Shown one piece after another: positions 32,881 through 41,066 of a stretch of 45,889 bases of DNA. Source of the stretch: CAIZGX01 sp964430305. Lineage in GTDB: Bacteria; Bacteroidota; Bacteroidia; Flavobacteriales_D; Sanyastnellaceae. Numbering within the stretch: the stretch's first letter is position 1; every line of letters starts with the position of its first letter. A program made the position numbers and the translations under genes. The DNA is taken from NCBI GenBank assembly GCA_964430305.1, contig CAYSEX010000013.1, positions 1 to 45,889 on the forward strand. The letters are read 5' to 3'. Below the pieces are notes generated by a model, which was not told where the DNA came from, did no database searches, and saw only the letters and a list, made by a program, of their open reading frames with translations.

Positions 32881-34785
32881 ATGAATCGCATAAAATCGTT
32901 AAACGAATATTCTGAAGTATACGCTAAAAGTATTCAAGACAGAGACGCCTTTTGGAATGAAATAGCCCAGTCTTTTCAATGGAGAAAACCATGGTCTACC
33001 GTGTGTCAGGGATCCATGGAGGCAGGTAGCTATTCTTGGTTCAATGAGGGTGAATTGAATATTACTGAAAATTTGCTCGACAGACATTTGGCTGAAAAAG
33101 GCAATCAAGCGGCTCTCATTTGGGAACCGAATGAACCTTCGGTTGAGTTCAGGAAATTCACTTACAACGAACTTCACAACGAAGTTTGTCTGGTTTCAGA
33201 AATGCTACGCTCGATGGGAGTAAAGAAAGGAGATCGCGTTTGCATTTACATGAGCATGGTACCTGAATTGGTGTTCAGTGTTTTGGCCTGCGCCCGCATT
33301 GGCGCGGTGCACTCAGTAATCTTCGGCGGCTTCAGTGCGAAGAGCATTGCAGATCGCATAGACGATGCCGAAGCAGACTTCGTGATAACCATGGACGGAG
33401 GGCTTCGTGGAAACAAAACCATTCCATTGAAATCAGTGGTTGATGAAGCCTTGACTTCCACACGAAAAATAAAAAATGTTTTGATCTTCAACTACCTCAA
33501 TCTTCCAACTGAAAAAAAAGAAATTGATGTGGATTGGAATGAATTGAAAGCTCGTGTTCTTTCCAACAACAATTACATGAAACCCGGAGAGACAATGCAA
33601 TCTGAAGATCCGTTATTCATCTTGTACACAAGTGGTTCCACTGGCAAACCGAAGGGTGTTGTGCACAGCACCGCGGGATACATGGTCTGGACAGCCTATA
33701 CTTTTTTGAATGTGTTTCAGTACCAAGAAGGAGATGTTCATTTTTGTACTGCAGATGTTGGTTGGATAACCGGACACAGCTATTTGATCTACGGACCACT
33801 CTTAAATGGTGCTACATCGTTGATGTTTGAAGGCATACCCACTTTTCCCGATGCCGGAAGATTTTGGGACATTCTAGCAAAGCACCAGGTGAATATTTTC
33901 TACACCGCACCTACAGCCATTCGCAGTTTAATGTCGGCCGGTGATGCATTTTTAGAAGGAAAAGATTTGTCTTCGTTGCGCATTTTAGGCAGTGTTGGCG
34001 AACCCATTAACGAAGAAGCTTGGAATTGGTACAACGAAAAAATTGGAAAAGGAAATTGTCCAATAGTCGATACATTTTGGCAAACGGAAACGGGTGGAAT
34101 CATGATTTCAAGTCTAGCAGGTGTTACTCCGTCGAAAGCCGTATTTGCTACGTTGCCTATGCCGGGGGTTCTTCCTGTTTTGATAGACGATAAAGGGAAT
34201 GAGATTTTTGAAAATGAAACCACTGGAAATCTATGTTTTGCTCAACCTTGGCCAGGAATGATACGCACCACCTATGGCGATCATGCACGTTGTGTAATGA
34301 ATTATTTCAGTGCCTATCCAAGATATTACTTTACGGGTGATGGGGCATATAGGGATTCCAATGGCATGTATCGATTAACAGGAAGGGTTGACGATGTGTT
34401 GAATGTAAGCGGTCACCGCATAGGCACTGCGGAAGTAGAGAATGCCATTAATCACACCCCTGGTGTTATTGAAAGCGCGGTGGTGGGATATCCGCATGAC
34501 ATTAAAGGGCAAGGGATTTTTGCGTTTGTCATTTGTGATCCAAATCATCATTTGGAAGATCATGAACAAATTCAAGCAATAACGAAAACAGTGAGTGAGC
34601 AGATTGGCGCCATAGCGAAGCCAGATAAGATTGTTCTTGTGAGTGGCTTGCCGAAGACGCGTAGTGGAAAGATTATGCGTCGCATTTTAAGAAAGATTGC
34701 AGAAGGAGAATGCGATGCCATTGGCGATACCACCACATTGCTTGATCCGAGCGTGGTTCAGGAAATTATTGGGAAGGCGAAATAG
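32881..34785 (+). CDS. acs: Acetyl-CoA synthetase
   Basis: Activates acetate to acetyl-CoA through acetyl-AMP. The 634-residue protein is full length, with the AMP-binding loop LYTSGSTGKPKGVVHS (near 248-263), GWITGHSYLIYGPL, the WQTETGG motif (near 400), YFTGDGAYRD and RVDDVLNVSGHRIGTAEVE. The C-terminal Lys in PKTRSGKIMRRILR (near 598) is the residue acetylated by Pat-type enzymes in this family. It is divergent from the propeller-protein gene and is followed after 27 bases by a symporter-like membrane protein, a pair that recalls acs-actP of other bacteria. Confidence 0.95.
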   Translation: MNRIKSLNEYSEVYAKSIQDRDAFWNEIAQSFQWRKPWSTVCQGSMEAGSYSWFNEGELNITENLLDRHLAEKGNQAALIWEPNEPSVEFRKFTYNELHNEVCLVSEMLRSMGVKKGDRVCIYMSMVPELVFSVLACARIGAVHSVIFGGFSAKSIADRIDDAEADFVITMDGGLRGNKTIPLKSVVDEALTSTRKIKNVLIFNYLNLPTEKKEIDVDWNELKARVLSNNNYMKPGETMQSEDPLFILYTSGSTGKPKGVVHSTAGYMVWTAYTFLNVFQYQEGDVHFCTADVGWITGHSYLIYGPLLNGATSLMFEGIPTFPDAGRFWDILAKHQVNIFYTAPTAIRSLMSAGDAFLEGKDLSSLRILGSVGEPINEEAWNWYNEKIGKGNCPIVDTFWQTETGGIMISSLAGVTPSKAVFATLPMPGVLPVLIDDKGNEIFENETTGNLCFAQPWPGMIRTTYGDHARCVMNYFSAYPRYYFTGDGAYRDSNGMYRLTGRVDDVLNVSGHRIGTAEVENAINHTPGVIESAVVGYPHDIKGQGIFAFVICDPNHHLEDHEQIQAITKTVSEQIGAIAKPDKIVLVSGLPKTRSGKIMRRILRKIAEGECDAIGDTTTLLDPSVVQEIIGKAK

Positions 34786-34812
34786 TTTTTCAATTTTTTG
34801 TATTTTGCGAAC

Positions 34813-36222
34813 ATGAGGCGAAGGTTATTCTCTACAGATAAAAAAAGCAGTTCCATACTTCTCATTGGTGCGCTCATTCCAAGTTCTGGACTATTTGTAG
34901 CCAACAGTCTCTTCTTGAATTCGAGTAACAACAGCTCATTGCTTTTACTTTATTTTCAATCGGTAGTTGCCATTGTTTTTGGCGCAGTTTTCTTTGCTCC
35001 AGCTTGGGGAAGAATGCCATTGAAGACAGAAGGTGAGTTTATTCCCTATCGTTTCATTGGTAAAGGAGCCGTTGCATTGGCTCGTTTTCGTGGATTGTAT
35101 TTGGGCTTACTTATTTTGCCCTTAGCCATGGCGGTGAGCATTCGACCACTCGCCGAATTCTTATTCTCAGAAAAAGGAGAGCAAGGCATATTCATAGGCT
35201 GCACCTTTGGAATACTGGGATTGAATGTATTTTTCAATTCCTTGAAAAATCGCATTCGTATTGATTCGGTTATTGGTTACTCAACGGTTCTTGTCGCATT
35301 GTGTTATTTAATCTTTCAAGTTTTCATTGGTGAACACCATACCATTCAATCTCCCAATCACTTCGTGCATTGGTTGAATCATTTGCATTTAACTGAAGTT
35401 CTTTGGTCGCTCACGGTTTTGTGGTGGTTTGCTACTATTCTAGATTTACCAGATATGCGTGGGCAGTTCTTACTTACATCGAAAGATGGAAGTAAGAGTC
35501 GAAGAAACCTTATTTATTCTTTTATCATATCTTATTTTATTCAAGGCATTTTACTCACTTTTCCGTTGGTTTATTCTAATCGTGCCGAGTGGGATTGGTT
35601 AAGTCATTTGTTTCTTGCATTCATAATCTTGAATGCATTTCAGGCCATGTTCAACACGAACCATTGGACCGCGAGTTTAATCTACTCCGGCGTCATTCGT
35701 CCTCTGTTAACTCATGATAATTACGAACGAACGTTTGGAATAATCGCCATGTTTCTCAGCCTTGCAATCTCTGCATTGTGGATATCCCTCGATGAATCAA
35801 CCTCAGATTTATTCTCAACTATTTTTCTCTTCACAGCGGGTGTTGGCCCTGTATTTATAGCCCGTTGGTTTTGGTCGAAGGTGAATGCGCAAACTGTTCT
35901 TTCCGCCATGATTGGCGCACCGTTGATCTGGATGCTTTGGTTATTGGTGAAGCAAACAGAAGTTTATCCTGCCCTTATTTCTCTTTTAGGATTATCGGAT
36001 TCCTTCATAGACATTCTTCTACCAGGCCTTGCGAATACGTTGGTGTGGTTGATTACCATGCGTGTAACACGCAATGAGGAAGAAGTGTTACACGCGAAGC
36101 ACTGGATCAATGAAGTTGGTCCCTATCGCGAAATGCGCAACCTTAAAAACTGGATCCTTTTCTTCGGACTAACACTTCTTTCTGGACTCCTTCTTTTCGG
36201 TCCAACGTTGGTGATGAGGTGA
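34813..36222 (+). CDS. Polytopic membrane protein, sodium:solute symporter-like
   Basis: A 469-residue protein with about 12-13 hydrophobic segments. The stretch FFAPAWGRMPLKTEGEFIPY then RFIGKGAVALARFRGLYLGL matches the cytoplasmic loop of sodium:solute symporters (SSS family), where typical members read APLWRR...TxxEFxExR...FRAxYxG. The protein is shorter than usual flavobacterial SSS members (about 550-600), so it is a divergent or reduced form. Because it follows acs after 27 bases, uptake of acetate or a similar carboxylate is a reasonable guess, in the manner of ActP. ATG 34813 is preferred over an in-frame TTG at 34798. Confidence 0.65.
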   Translation: MRRRLFSTDKKSSSILLIGALIPSSGLFVANSLFLNSSNNSSLLLLYFQSVVAIVFGAVFFAPAWGRMPLKTEGEFIPYRFIGKGAVALARFRGLYLGLLILPLAMAVSIRPLAEFLFSEKGEQGIFIGCTFGILGLNVFFNSLKNRIRIDSVIGYSTVLVALCYLIFQVFIGEHHTIQSPNHFVHWLNHLHLTEVLWSLTVLWWFATILDLPDMRGQFLLTSKDGSKSRRNLIYSFIISYFIQGILLTFPLVYSNRAEWDWLSHLFLAFIILNAFQAMFNTNHWTASLIYSGVIRPLLTHDNYERTFGIIAMFLSLAISALWISLDESTSDLFSTIFLFTAGVGPVFIARWFWSKVNAQTVLSAMIGAPLIWMLWLLVKQTEVYPALISLLGLSDSFIDILLPGLANTLVWLITMRVTRNEEEVLHAKHWINEVGPYREMRNLKNWILFFGLTLLSGLLLFGPTLVMR

Positions 36223-36239
36223 CAATCTCCAACAAATTT

Positions 36240-36256
36240 GCGGAAGGGGCGGGATT
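36240..36256. repeat. 17-bp copy of the tRNA-Ser 3' end
   Basis: GCGGAAGGGGCGGGATT is identical to 36401-36417, the 3' end of the tRNA-Ser gene (acceptor strand and T arm), and lies 144 bases beyond that 3' end. After it the sequences diverge (TAGCTTCG here, TCGAACC in the tRNA). A stem GCGGGA/TCCCGC remains, resembling a T arm with an enlarged loop. Confidence 0.85.
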
Positions 36257-36317
36257 AGCTTCGCTGTTCCCGCTGTGGGGGGAGCTTTAAAAACAGCAAT
36301 GCTGCACTGCGTGCATT

Positions 36318-36376
36318 CATTTTTTGTTCCGTCGACTCTCTTGAGCAAGCTAAGCTCATCAACAAAACAAAAAATG
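36318..36376. other. Long imperfect hairpin in the tRNA-Ser spacer
   Basis: CATTTTTTGTT (36318-36328) and AACAAAAAATG (36366-36376) are perfect 11-base complements. Between them TGAGC/GCTCA (36342-36346 and 36354-36358) forms an inner stem. Just outside, CAGC-AAT-GCTG (36294-36304) and TGCAC-TGC-GTGCA (36303-36315) are further palindromes. No open frame of interest covers the region. Confidence 0.6.
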
Positions 36377-36390
36377 CCCGAAGGGGCATT
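36361..36390 (-). terminator. Intrinsic terminator of tRNA-Ser
   Basis: On the minus strand AATGCCC, loop CTTC, GGGCATT is followed by a T-rich run (TTTTGTTTTGTT). It starts 11 bases after the tRNA-Ser 3' end, in the right orientation. Confidence 0.85.
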
Positions 36391-36401
36391 GCTCTTTTTA
36401 G

Positions 36402-36489
36402 CGGAAGGGGCGGGATTCGAACCCGCGATACGCTTTAGACGTATACACACTTTCCAGGCGTGCTCCTTCAACCACTCGGACACCCTTCC
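36402..36489 (-). tRNA. tRNA-Ser (GGA anticodon)
   Basis: On the minus strand the acceptor arms GGAAGGG and CCCTTCC pair fully, with G as discriminator. The D stem is TCC/GGA, the anticodon loop CTGGAAA gives anticodon GGA, a long variable arm (TATACG ... CGTATC) marks a class II tRNA, and the T arm is GCGGG-TTCGAAT-CCCGC. Length 88 bases; the CCA end is not encoded. A -7 box TATCTTTG (complement of 36506-36513) lies 16 bases upstream. Confidence 0.97.
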
Positions 36490-36505
36490 TAAATTTTTTG
36501 TGGTG

Positions 36506-36513
36506 CAAAGATA
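36506..36513 (-). promoter_or_regulatory. -7 box of the tRNA-Ser promoter
   Basis: On the minus strand TATCTTTG, an exact TAnnTTTG, 16 bases before the tRNA 5' end. Confidence 0.6.
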
Positions 36514-36533
36514 GGTGAATTAAGAGAATTGTT

Positions 36534-36541
36534 TATATTTG
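36534..36541 (+). promoter_or_regulatory. -7 box of the tRNA-Phe promoter
   Basis: TATATTTG, an exact TAnnTTTG, ends 10 bases before the tRNA-Phe 5' end. Together with the tRNA-Ser box it makes a 62-base divergent tRNA promoter region. Confidence 0.6.
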
Positions 36542-36551
36542 CACCCACTTT

Positions 36552-36624
36552 GGTGCCATAGCTCAGTTGGTAGAGCAAAGGACTGAAAATCCTTGTGTCC
36601 CCGGTTCGATTCCTGGTGGCACCA
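36552..36624 (+). tRNA. tRNA-Phe (GAA anticodon)
   Basis: Acceptor arms GGTGCCA and TGGCACC pair fully with discriminator A, the D arm is GCTC-AGTTGGTA-GAGC, and the anticodon stem-loop AGGACTGAAAATCCT has anticodon GAA. In the T arm CCCGG-TTCGATT-CCTGG the middle pair is C opposed to T (36602/36614), a mismatch. The CCA end is not encoded. Length 73 bases. Confidence 0.96.
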
Positions 36625-36632
36625 CAGAAAAG

Positions 36633-36658
36633 AAAACCCATTCACTTGAATGGGTTTT
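36633..36658. terminator. Bidirectional terminator between tRNA-Phe and the SGNH gene
   Basis: AAAACCCATTCA and TGAATGGGTTTT form a perfect 12-bp stem around a 2-base centre, with a T-run in each direction. It serves tRNA-Phe (+) and the end of the long guaB-to-SGNH unit (-), and touches the SGNH stop codon. Confidence 0.93.
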
Positions 36659-37588
36659 TTATTTTACAATTTCGTTGAAGGAAGGTGAATTCAACAATAA
36701 ACGATTGTACAACTTTACTCCCTGCTGATTCAAATGCGAAATATCCGCAAATTCATTTACACCAAAGCCTTCAGTGTAATACGTAAGATCAATGTAGGTT
36801 AAGCCGTTACGCTGAATTAGCGGTGTGAAACGCTCTAAAAATTTTTCATGATAACTGTGCAGTCCAGCCGATGCGGGAAGAGGATGGCTGCACAAGACAA
36901 TGCGCTTACCGTCAACCTGCATTTGCTTCACCATTGTTTCGAATGCCACGAACATCTCTTCATTGGCATCAAAGACTGAATCATTCAACGGTTCAACCGC
37001 ATTCAAGATTCCTTTCTTTTCGCAGAAGCCGTTTTTAATGTAATCATTATTCGGAGCTTCGTCTTTCACATTCAAACTCGCTAATCGAACCGCAAGGGCG
37101 TTCAGGGTGTACATCTTCACTTCTTGCTTCACCAAAGACAAGGCAGCAGCGTTTGTAGCCACGTTCTGAATCAAGCGCATGTTACTCTCGGTTCCTTCCA
37201 ACTCGAATACCGGATCGTACACATCTAAAATGAAAACATCGGCTCGGTCTCTCAAATATTCGTTGTACAACACCAACGAACCCTTCGCATTTTGAGCGCT
37301 GGTTCCGGCATTAAATAAATTTATTCCAACCTGCTCAAAGATGCGAGGATCATAACCCCTGTAGGCGTGAGAAGAGCCTAAAACAATAGCATCGTACTTT
37401 GTTTGATTGGAAGTTAAATCGCGCATCATCTGCATCTCCTGTCCGCCGTTGCGTTGCAAATTCGGAATGAAGAACAACGACATTCTTCGATCGATCAATT
37501 GCACATTCGAAAAAATGAAAATCACGGCAACGTATATCGCTAACGCTGCAAGCAAGACCTTTAAACTATTTCGAATGATTAACCTCAT
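36659..37588 (-). CDS. SGNH-hydrolase-like protein partnered with MBOAT acyltransferase
   Basis: A 309-residue protein with one N-terminal membrane anchor (about 8-28) and a periplasmic domain. Motif AIVLGSSHAYRGYDP (Ser73) and FADISHLNQQG (Asp282, His285) fit an SGNH/GDSL-like or DltD/AlgJ-like esterase fold. Its ATG overlaps the MBOAT stop (TAATG). Such pairs, an MBOAT protein plus a periplasmic SGNH protein, acylate secreted polysaccharides or cell-wall polymers in characterised systems (AlgI with AlgJ/AlgX, DltB with DltD). Here the polymer is unknown. It is the last gene of the long minus-strand unit and ends at a terminator. Confidence 0.8.
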   Translation of the reverse strand: MRLIIRNSLKVLLAALAIYVAVIFIFSNVQLIDRRMSLFFIPNLQRNGGQEMQMMRDLTSNQTKYDAIVLGSSHAYRGYDPRIFEQVGINLFNAGTSAQNAKGSLVLYNEYLRDRADVFILDVYDPVFELEGTESNMRLIQNVATNAAALSLVKQEVKMYTLNALAVRLASLNVKDEAPNNDYIKNGFCEKKGILNAVEPLNDSVFDANEEMFVAFETMVKQMQVDGKRIVLCSHPLPASAGLHSYHEKFLERFTPLIQRNGLTYIDLTYYTEGFGVNEFADISHLNQQGVKLYNRLLLNSPSFNEIVK

Positions 37589-38997
37589 TAAAATTGAAAA
37601 TATATAAAGTCAACTTTTCCCCATTGTCCGAACAAAGCCAAACTCGCCAATAGCAAGGCAAATAACCATATCTTTCGGTTAGAACGCATAACACGAGTTC
37701 CCATCGCCACCTCTGTTATTTTTCGATCTACAAGTATAAAAACCAATAACATGAAAATCTTTCCAACAATCACCTGACCGCTCAAAGGCACAAAAACACC
37801 TGGCAAAGAACCCCATTGCGATTGAAACGTAACAATTCCTCTCATGACCTGAATGGCCTGATCAAAACTGGTTGCTCTAAAAAAAATCCACAGAAAAGAA
37901 ACTCCAACAAAAGTTAACATTGTTCCGACCATTACCTTCCATTTTCCTTCCAACCGAACATTCATTCGGTTTTCTATCACCAACCACAATCCATGCAACA
38001 TTCCCCAAACAACGAAGGTCCAATTCGCACCATGCCACAATCCGCTTATGGCGAATACAATGAACAAGTTCAACGAAGTGCGCCCTGCACCCTTTCGATT
38101 TCCACCTAAAGGAATGTACACGTAATCTCGGAACCACGTTGAAAGCGAAATGTGCCACTTCGACCAAAACATGCCCACACCGGTGGAACGATAAGGCAGC
38201 TTGAAATTTTCCATCAATCTGAATCCCATAACACGCGCTGCACCAATGGCAATGTCGCTATACCCACTGAAATCGCAATAAATCTGAAAACTGAAAAAGA
38301 CCACAGCAATGGCCAAGTACATCCAAGAAACGGTGCCAGCATGTTCATACACCGGAGAAACAAATTGCGCCAAGTTATCTGCTATCACCACCTTCTTAAA
38401 TAACCCCCAAACCATGCGTTGCATTCCCGCAGAAACATTCGCATAACTGAGGGCGTGCTTTTCGTAAAATTGATGTATAATGTTCTGCGGACGTTCAATG
38501 GGTCCCGCCACCAATTGCGGATAAAACATCACATACAGCGAATAAATTCCAAAATGTTTTTCTGGCTTTTGATTTCCTCTGTACACTTCAATCACATAAC
38601 TCATACTCTGAAACGTATGGAAAGAAAGACCTATGGGTAAAATCATTTGCAAAGCAGAAACGGAATAATTCCAACCCAGCAGGTGGGCTACTTCATTCCA
38701 ATTCTCAACGAAGAAATTGTAATATTTAAAAACACCAAGAACCAAACAGGTACTGATAATACTGAACCACAACCATTTTTTCTTGTTCCGCTCCTCGGCA
38801 ACAACAATGCGAATTCCAGCATAGTAATCAATGACAATGGTGAGAAATAAAATGAGAATGTAGGAAGGAATAAAAAACATGTAAAACACGCAACTTGCAA
38901 GCAACAGCCACATCCAACGGAATGCGTGCGGAAGCATAAAGTAAATAGCAGTTACAAGCGGAAAAAACAGGAAAAACTCGATTGAATTGAATAGCAT
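37588..38997 (-). CDS. MBOAT-family membrane O-acyltransferase
   Basis: A 469-residue AlgI/DltB-like acyltransferase with about 11 membrane segments. It opens MLFNSIEFFLFFPLVTAIYF, as AlgI-type proteins in many Bacteroidota do, and carries the invariant His region SGLWHGANWTFVVWGMLHG (about 315-333), plus FWSKWHISLSTWFRDYVYIP. It should move acyl groups from a cytoplasmic donor across the membrane. It lies 3 bases after the GT4 gene and overlaps the SGNH gene, which probably completes the transfer. The acceptor may be a polysaccharide made with the neighbouring glycosyltransferase (inference). Confidence 0.93.
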   Translation of the reverse strand: MLFNSIEFFLFFPLVTAIYFMLPHAFRWMWLLLASCVFYMFFIPSYILILFLTIVIDYYAGIRIVVAEERNKKKWLWFSIISTCLVLGVFKYYNFFVENWNEVAHLLGWNYSVSALQMILPIGLSFHTFQSMSYVIEVYRGNQKPEKHFGIYSLYVMFYPQLVAGPIERPQNIIHQFYEKHALSYANVSAGMQRMVWGLFKKVVIADNLAQFVSPVYEHAGTVSWMYLAIAVVFFSFQIYCDFSGYSDIAIGAARVMGFRLMENFKLPYRSTGVGMFWSKWHISLSTWFRDYVYIPLGGNRKGAGRTSLNLFIVFAISGLWHGANWTFVVWGMLHGLWLVIENRMNVRLEGKWKVMVGTMLTFVGVSFLWIFFRATSFDQAIQVMRGIVTFQSQWGSLPGVFVPLSGQVIVGKIFMLLVFILVDRKITEVAMGTRVMRSNRKIWLFALLLASLALFGQWGKVDFIYFQF

Positions 38998-39000
38998 CGT

Positions 39001-40098
39001 CTATCGGGTTTTTAATATGCTATTCCACATGCGCTCTGTAGCTAATTCCCAAGTGTAAAGCATTCCAGTATCACGAAGTTTCATTTTGCGTTGGCCGGCT
39101 ACCAGCGCGTTCATGGCCTCAACAATTTCTTCAGTCTTGTATGGATTCACCAACCAAGCCGTGCCGTTTGAAATTTCTTCCATTGCACTTCCTTTAGATG
39201 TTATTACTGGTATTCCGCACATCTCTGCTTCCAATAAAGGAATTCCAAAACCTTCATAAAAACTCGGAAATACCAAGGCTTCAGCCGATGCGTATACCCC
39301 AGGAAGTTTTTCATTGGGAAGAAAACCAATCTCATGAACTCTTCCTGTATATGCCTCTTTCAAAGCGTACTTCAATTCCGGATAATCCCAAAATAATCTT
39401 CCTGCAAGAATCAAATCATGGGTAGAATTCTCATTACAAAAAGCATTGAACGCCTTAACTATACCGTGCACATTTTTTCTTGGATGCAGACTACCAACAA
39501 ATAAAAAATAAGGTCTTCCGCCTGTCAATTCCAACTGGGTTTGTTTTTTTTGTTCCTCTGAAACGGGGTTAAAGCTGGAATTAAAACCATTTCCAATGAC
39601 ATCAATTTTTTCAGAATCAAGTGAAAAAGTAGCGCATAAATCTTGCTTGCTGAATTCACTTACCGTAGCAATTCGAGTTGCGTACTGAATAAATTCTGGC
39701 GTTCTCGTTCGCCAATACTTCGCATATTGTGGAATTAAAAATTCTGGGTGATGCATGAAGTTAAGATCATGAATAACACACAATTGATTTATTTTTTTTC
39801 GGGATGCATGACCATCTGGAGAAACGAATAAATCAATTTTCAGTTGCTTCAGCTTCCGTGGCACAGCCCAATCAAACCACCAGTCAAATAAAAAAGGCCT
39901 TCGTGCCGGTGGAAGTAAACAATGCTGAAAAACATTACTACCGAATTGCCATTCGGGAAGCGGTTTGCGATCAGAAAAAAAATGAAATTCCACTTCAGGA
40001 TGCGCAAGGACCAGACGTTTAAAAATCTCATACGTGAATCGACCTATTCCCTCTAATCTGTTAGGAATGAGAAGGCGCGTATTCACTGCAATTTTCAC
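39001..40098 (-). CDS. Glycosyltransferase family 4
   Basis: A 365-residue GT-B-fold retaining glycosyltransferase. The N-terminal KIAVNTRLLIPNRLEGIGRF has the Gly-rich acceptor loop. The donor-side motifs are FVGSLHPRKN and VFPSFYEGFGIPLLEAEMCG, the second with the EX7E pattern of family 4. It starts with GTG overlapping the TGA of moxR (GTGA). The sugar and acceptor cannot be told. With the downstream MBOAT and SGNH genes it may build and acylate a surface glycan. Confidence 0.92.
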   Translation of the reverse strand: MKIAVNTRLLIPNRLEGIGRFTYEIFKRLVLAHPEVEFHFFSDRKPLPEWQFGSNVFQHCLLPPARRPFLFDWWFDWAVPRKLKQLKIDLFVSPDGHASRKKINQLCVIHDLNFMHHPEFLIPQYAKYWRTRTPEFIQYATRIATVSEFSKQDLCATFSLDSEKIDVIGNGFNSSFNPVSEEQKKQTQLELTGGRPYFLFVGSLHPRKNVHGIVKAFNAFCNENSTHDLILAGRLFWDYPELKYALKEAYTGRVHEIGFLPNEKLPGVYASAEALVFPSFYEGFGIPLLEAEMCGIPVITSKGSAMEEISNGTAWLVNPYKTEEIVEAMNALVAGQRKMKLRDTGMLYTWELATERMWNSILKTR

Positions 40099-41060
40099 AA
40101 CAAAGACTCAATGATTTTTTCTACTGAATATCCGTCTGCTTCGGCTTTGTAGTTACGTACTATTCTGTGACGCAAGATGTTTACTGCCACTGCCTTCACG
40201 TCTTCAATATCTGGACTGTATTTTCCATTTAAGGCTGCATTTACCTTAGCTGCTACTATTAGATATTGAGAAGCTCTTGGTCCTGCTCCCCAGCTGAGGT
40301 ATTGATTCGCTAAATTATCTGCGTGTTCTCTTCCTGGTCTAGTTTTAGACACCAACTTCACAGCATACTCTATCACGTGGTCAGTTACGGGCATTTTTCG
40401 AATTAACTGCTGATAGAATTCTATTTCTTCTGCAGTGATAATGGTATTTAATTCTGCGCTTCCACCACTCGTTGTTTGTCTTACAATTGCAATTTCCTCT
40501 TCTAACTTCGGATAGTCAACCCAAATATTGAACATGAAACGGTCTAACTGTGCTTCAGGCAACGGATACGTTCCTTCTTGTTCTATGGGGTTCTGAGTTG
40601 CTAGTACAAAGAAAGGAGAAGGGAGTTGATAGGTTGTGCCGGCTGCCGTTACACGTCGCTCTTGCATGGCCTCTAAAAGAGCACTTTGCGTTTTGGGCGG
40701 AGTTCTATTGATCTCGTCGGCCAATATGATATTTGAAAACAAAGGGCCTTTCACAAATTTAAATTGTCTGCTTTCATCAAGAATTTCAGAACCCACAATA
40801 TCACTTGGCATGAGGTCAGGAGTAAATTGAATGCGATTGAATGAAAGGCCTAAAACACGAGAAACCGTATTCACCAATAAGGTTTTTGCTAACCCCGGCA
40901 CACCAACAAGCAAACAATGGCCATTCCCTAGAATAGCAATAAGCACATTTCGAACAGCATCATCTTGTCCGACCATTACTTTTTGTATTTCAAACTTCAG
41001 CAACTCTACCTTATTCTTTAAGGCCTGCAATGCCTCTGCGTCTGATGTGTAATTCGTCAT
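40095..41060 (-). CDS. MoxR-type AAA+ ATPase
   Basis: A 321-residue AAA+ chaperone-like ATPase. Walker A is GVPGLAKT (53-60), Walker B ILADEIN (112-118), the sensor-containing ATQNPIEQEGTYPLPEAQLD (154-173) is typical of MoxR, and a C-terminal lid follows. MoxR proteins usually act with DUF58 and von Willebrand A proteins, but none is next to it here; a glycosyltransferase gene follows instead, overlapping its stop. It lies 6 bases after a SurA-like isomerase gene. The role is probably in maturation of another complex; the partner is unknown. Confidence 0.93.
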   Translation of the reverse strand: MTNYTSDAEALQALKNKVELLKFEIQKVMVGQDDAVRNVLIAILGNGHCLLVGVPGLAKTLLVNTVSRVLGLSFNRIQFTPDLMPSDIVGSEILDESRQFKFVKGPLFSNIILADEINRTPPKTQSALLEAMQERRVTAAGTTYQLPSPFFVLATQNPIEQEGTYPLPEAQLDRFMFNIWVDYPKLEEEIAIVRQTTSGGSAELNTIITAEEIEFYQQLIRKMPVTDHVIEYAVKLVSKTRPGREHADNLANQYLSWGAGPRASQYLIVAAKVNAALNGKYSPDIEDVKAVAVNILRHRIVRNYKAEADGYSVEKIIESLL

Positions 41061-41066
41061 GATTTT

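Noticed and set aside
36240..36280. A second, partial tRNA-Ser gene
   Set aside because: Only 17 bases of the 3' end match; no anticodon arm, D arm or 5' acceptor strand is present, so it is a repeat and not a tRNA gene.
40095..41060. MoxR ATPase as part of a defence or RavA/ViaA-like system
   Set aside because: No VWA, nuclease or defence gene is adjacent; the neighbours are foldases and glycan genes, and the sequence is a standard MoxR.
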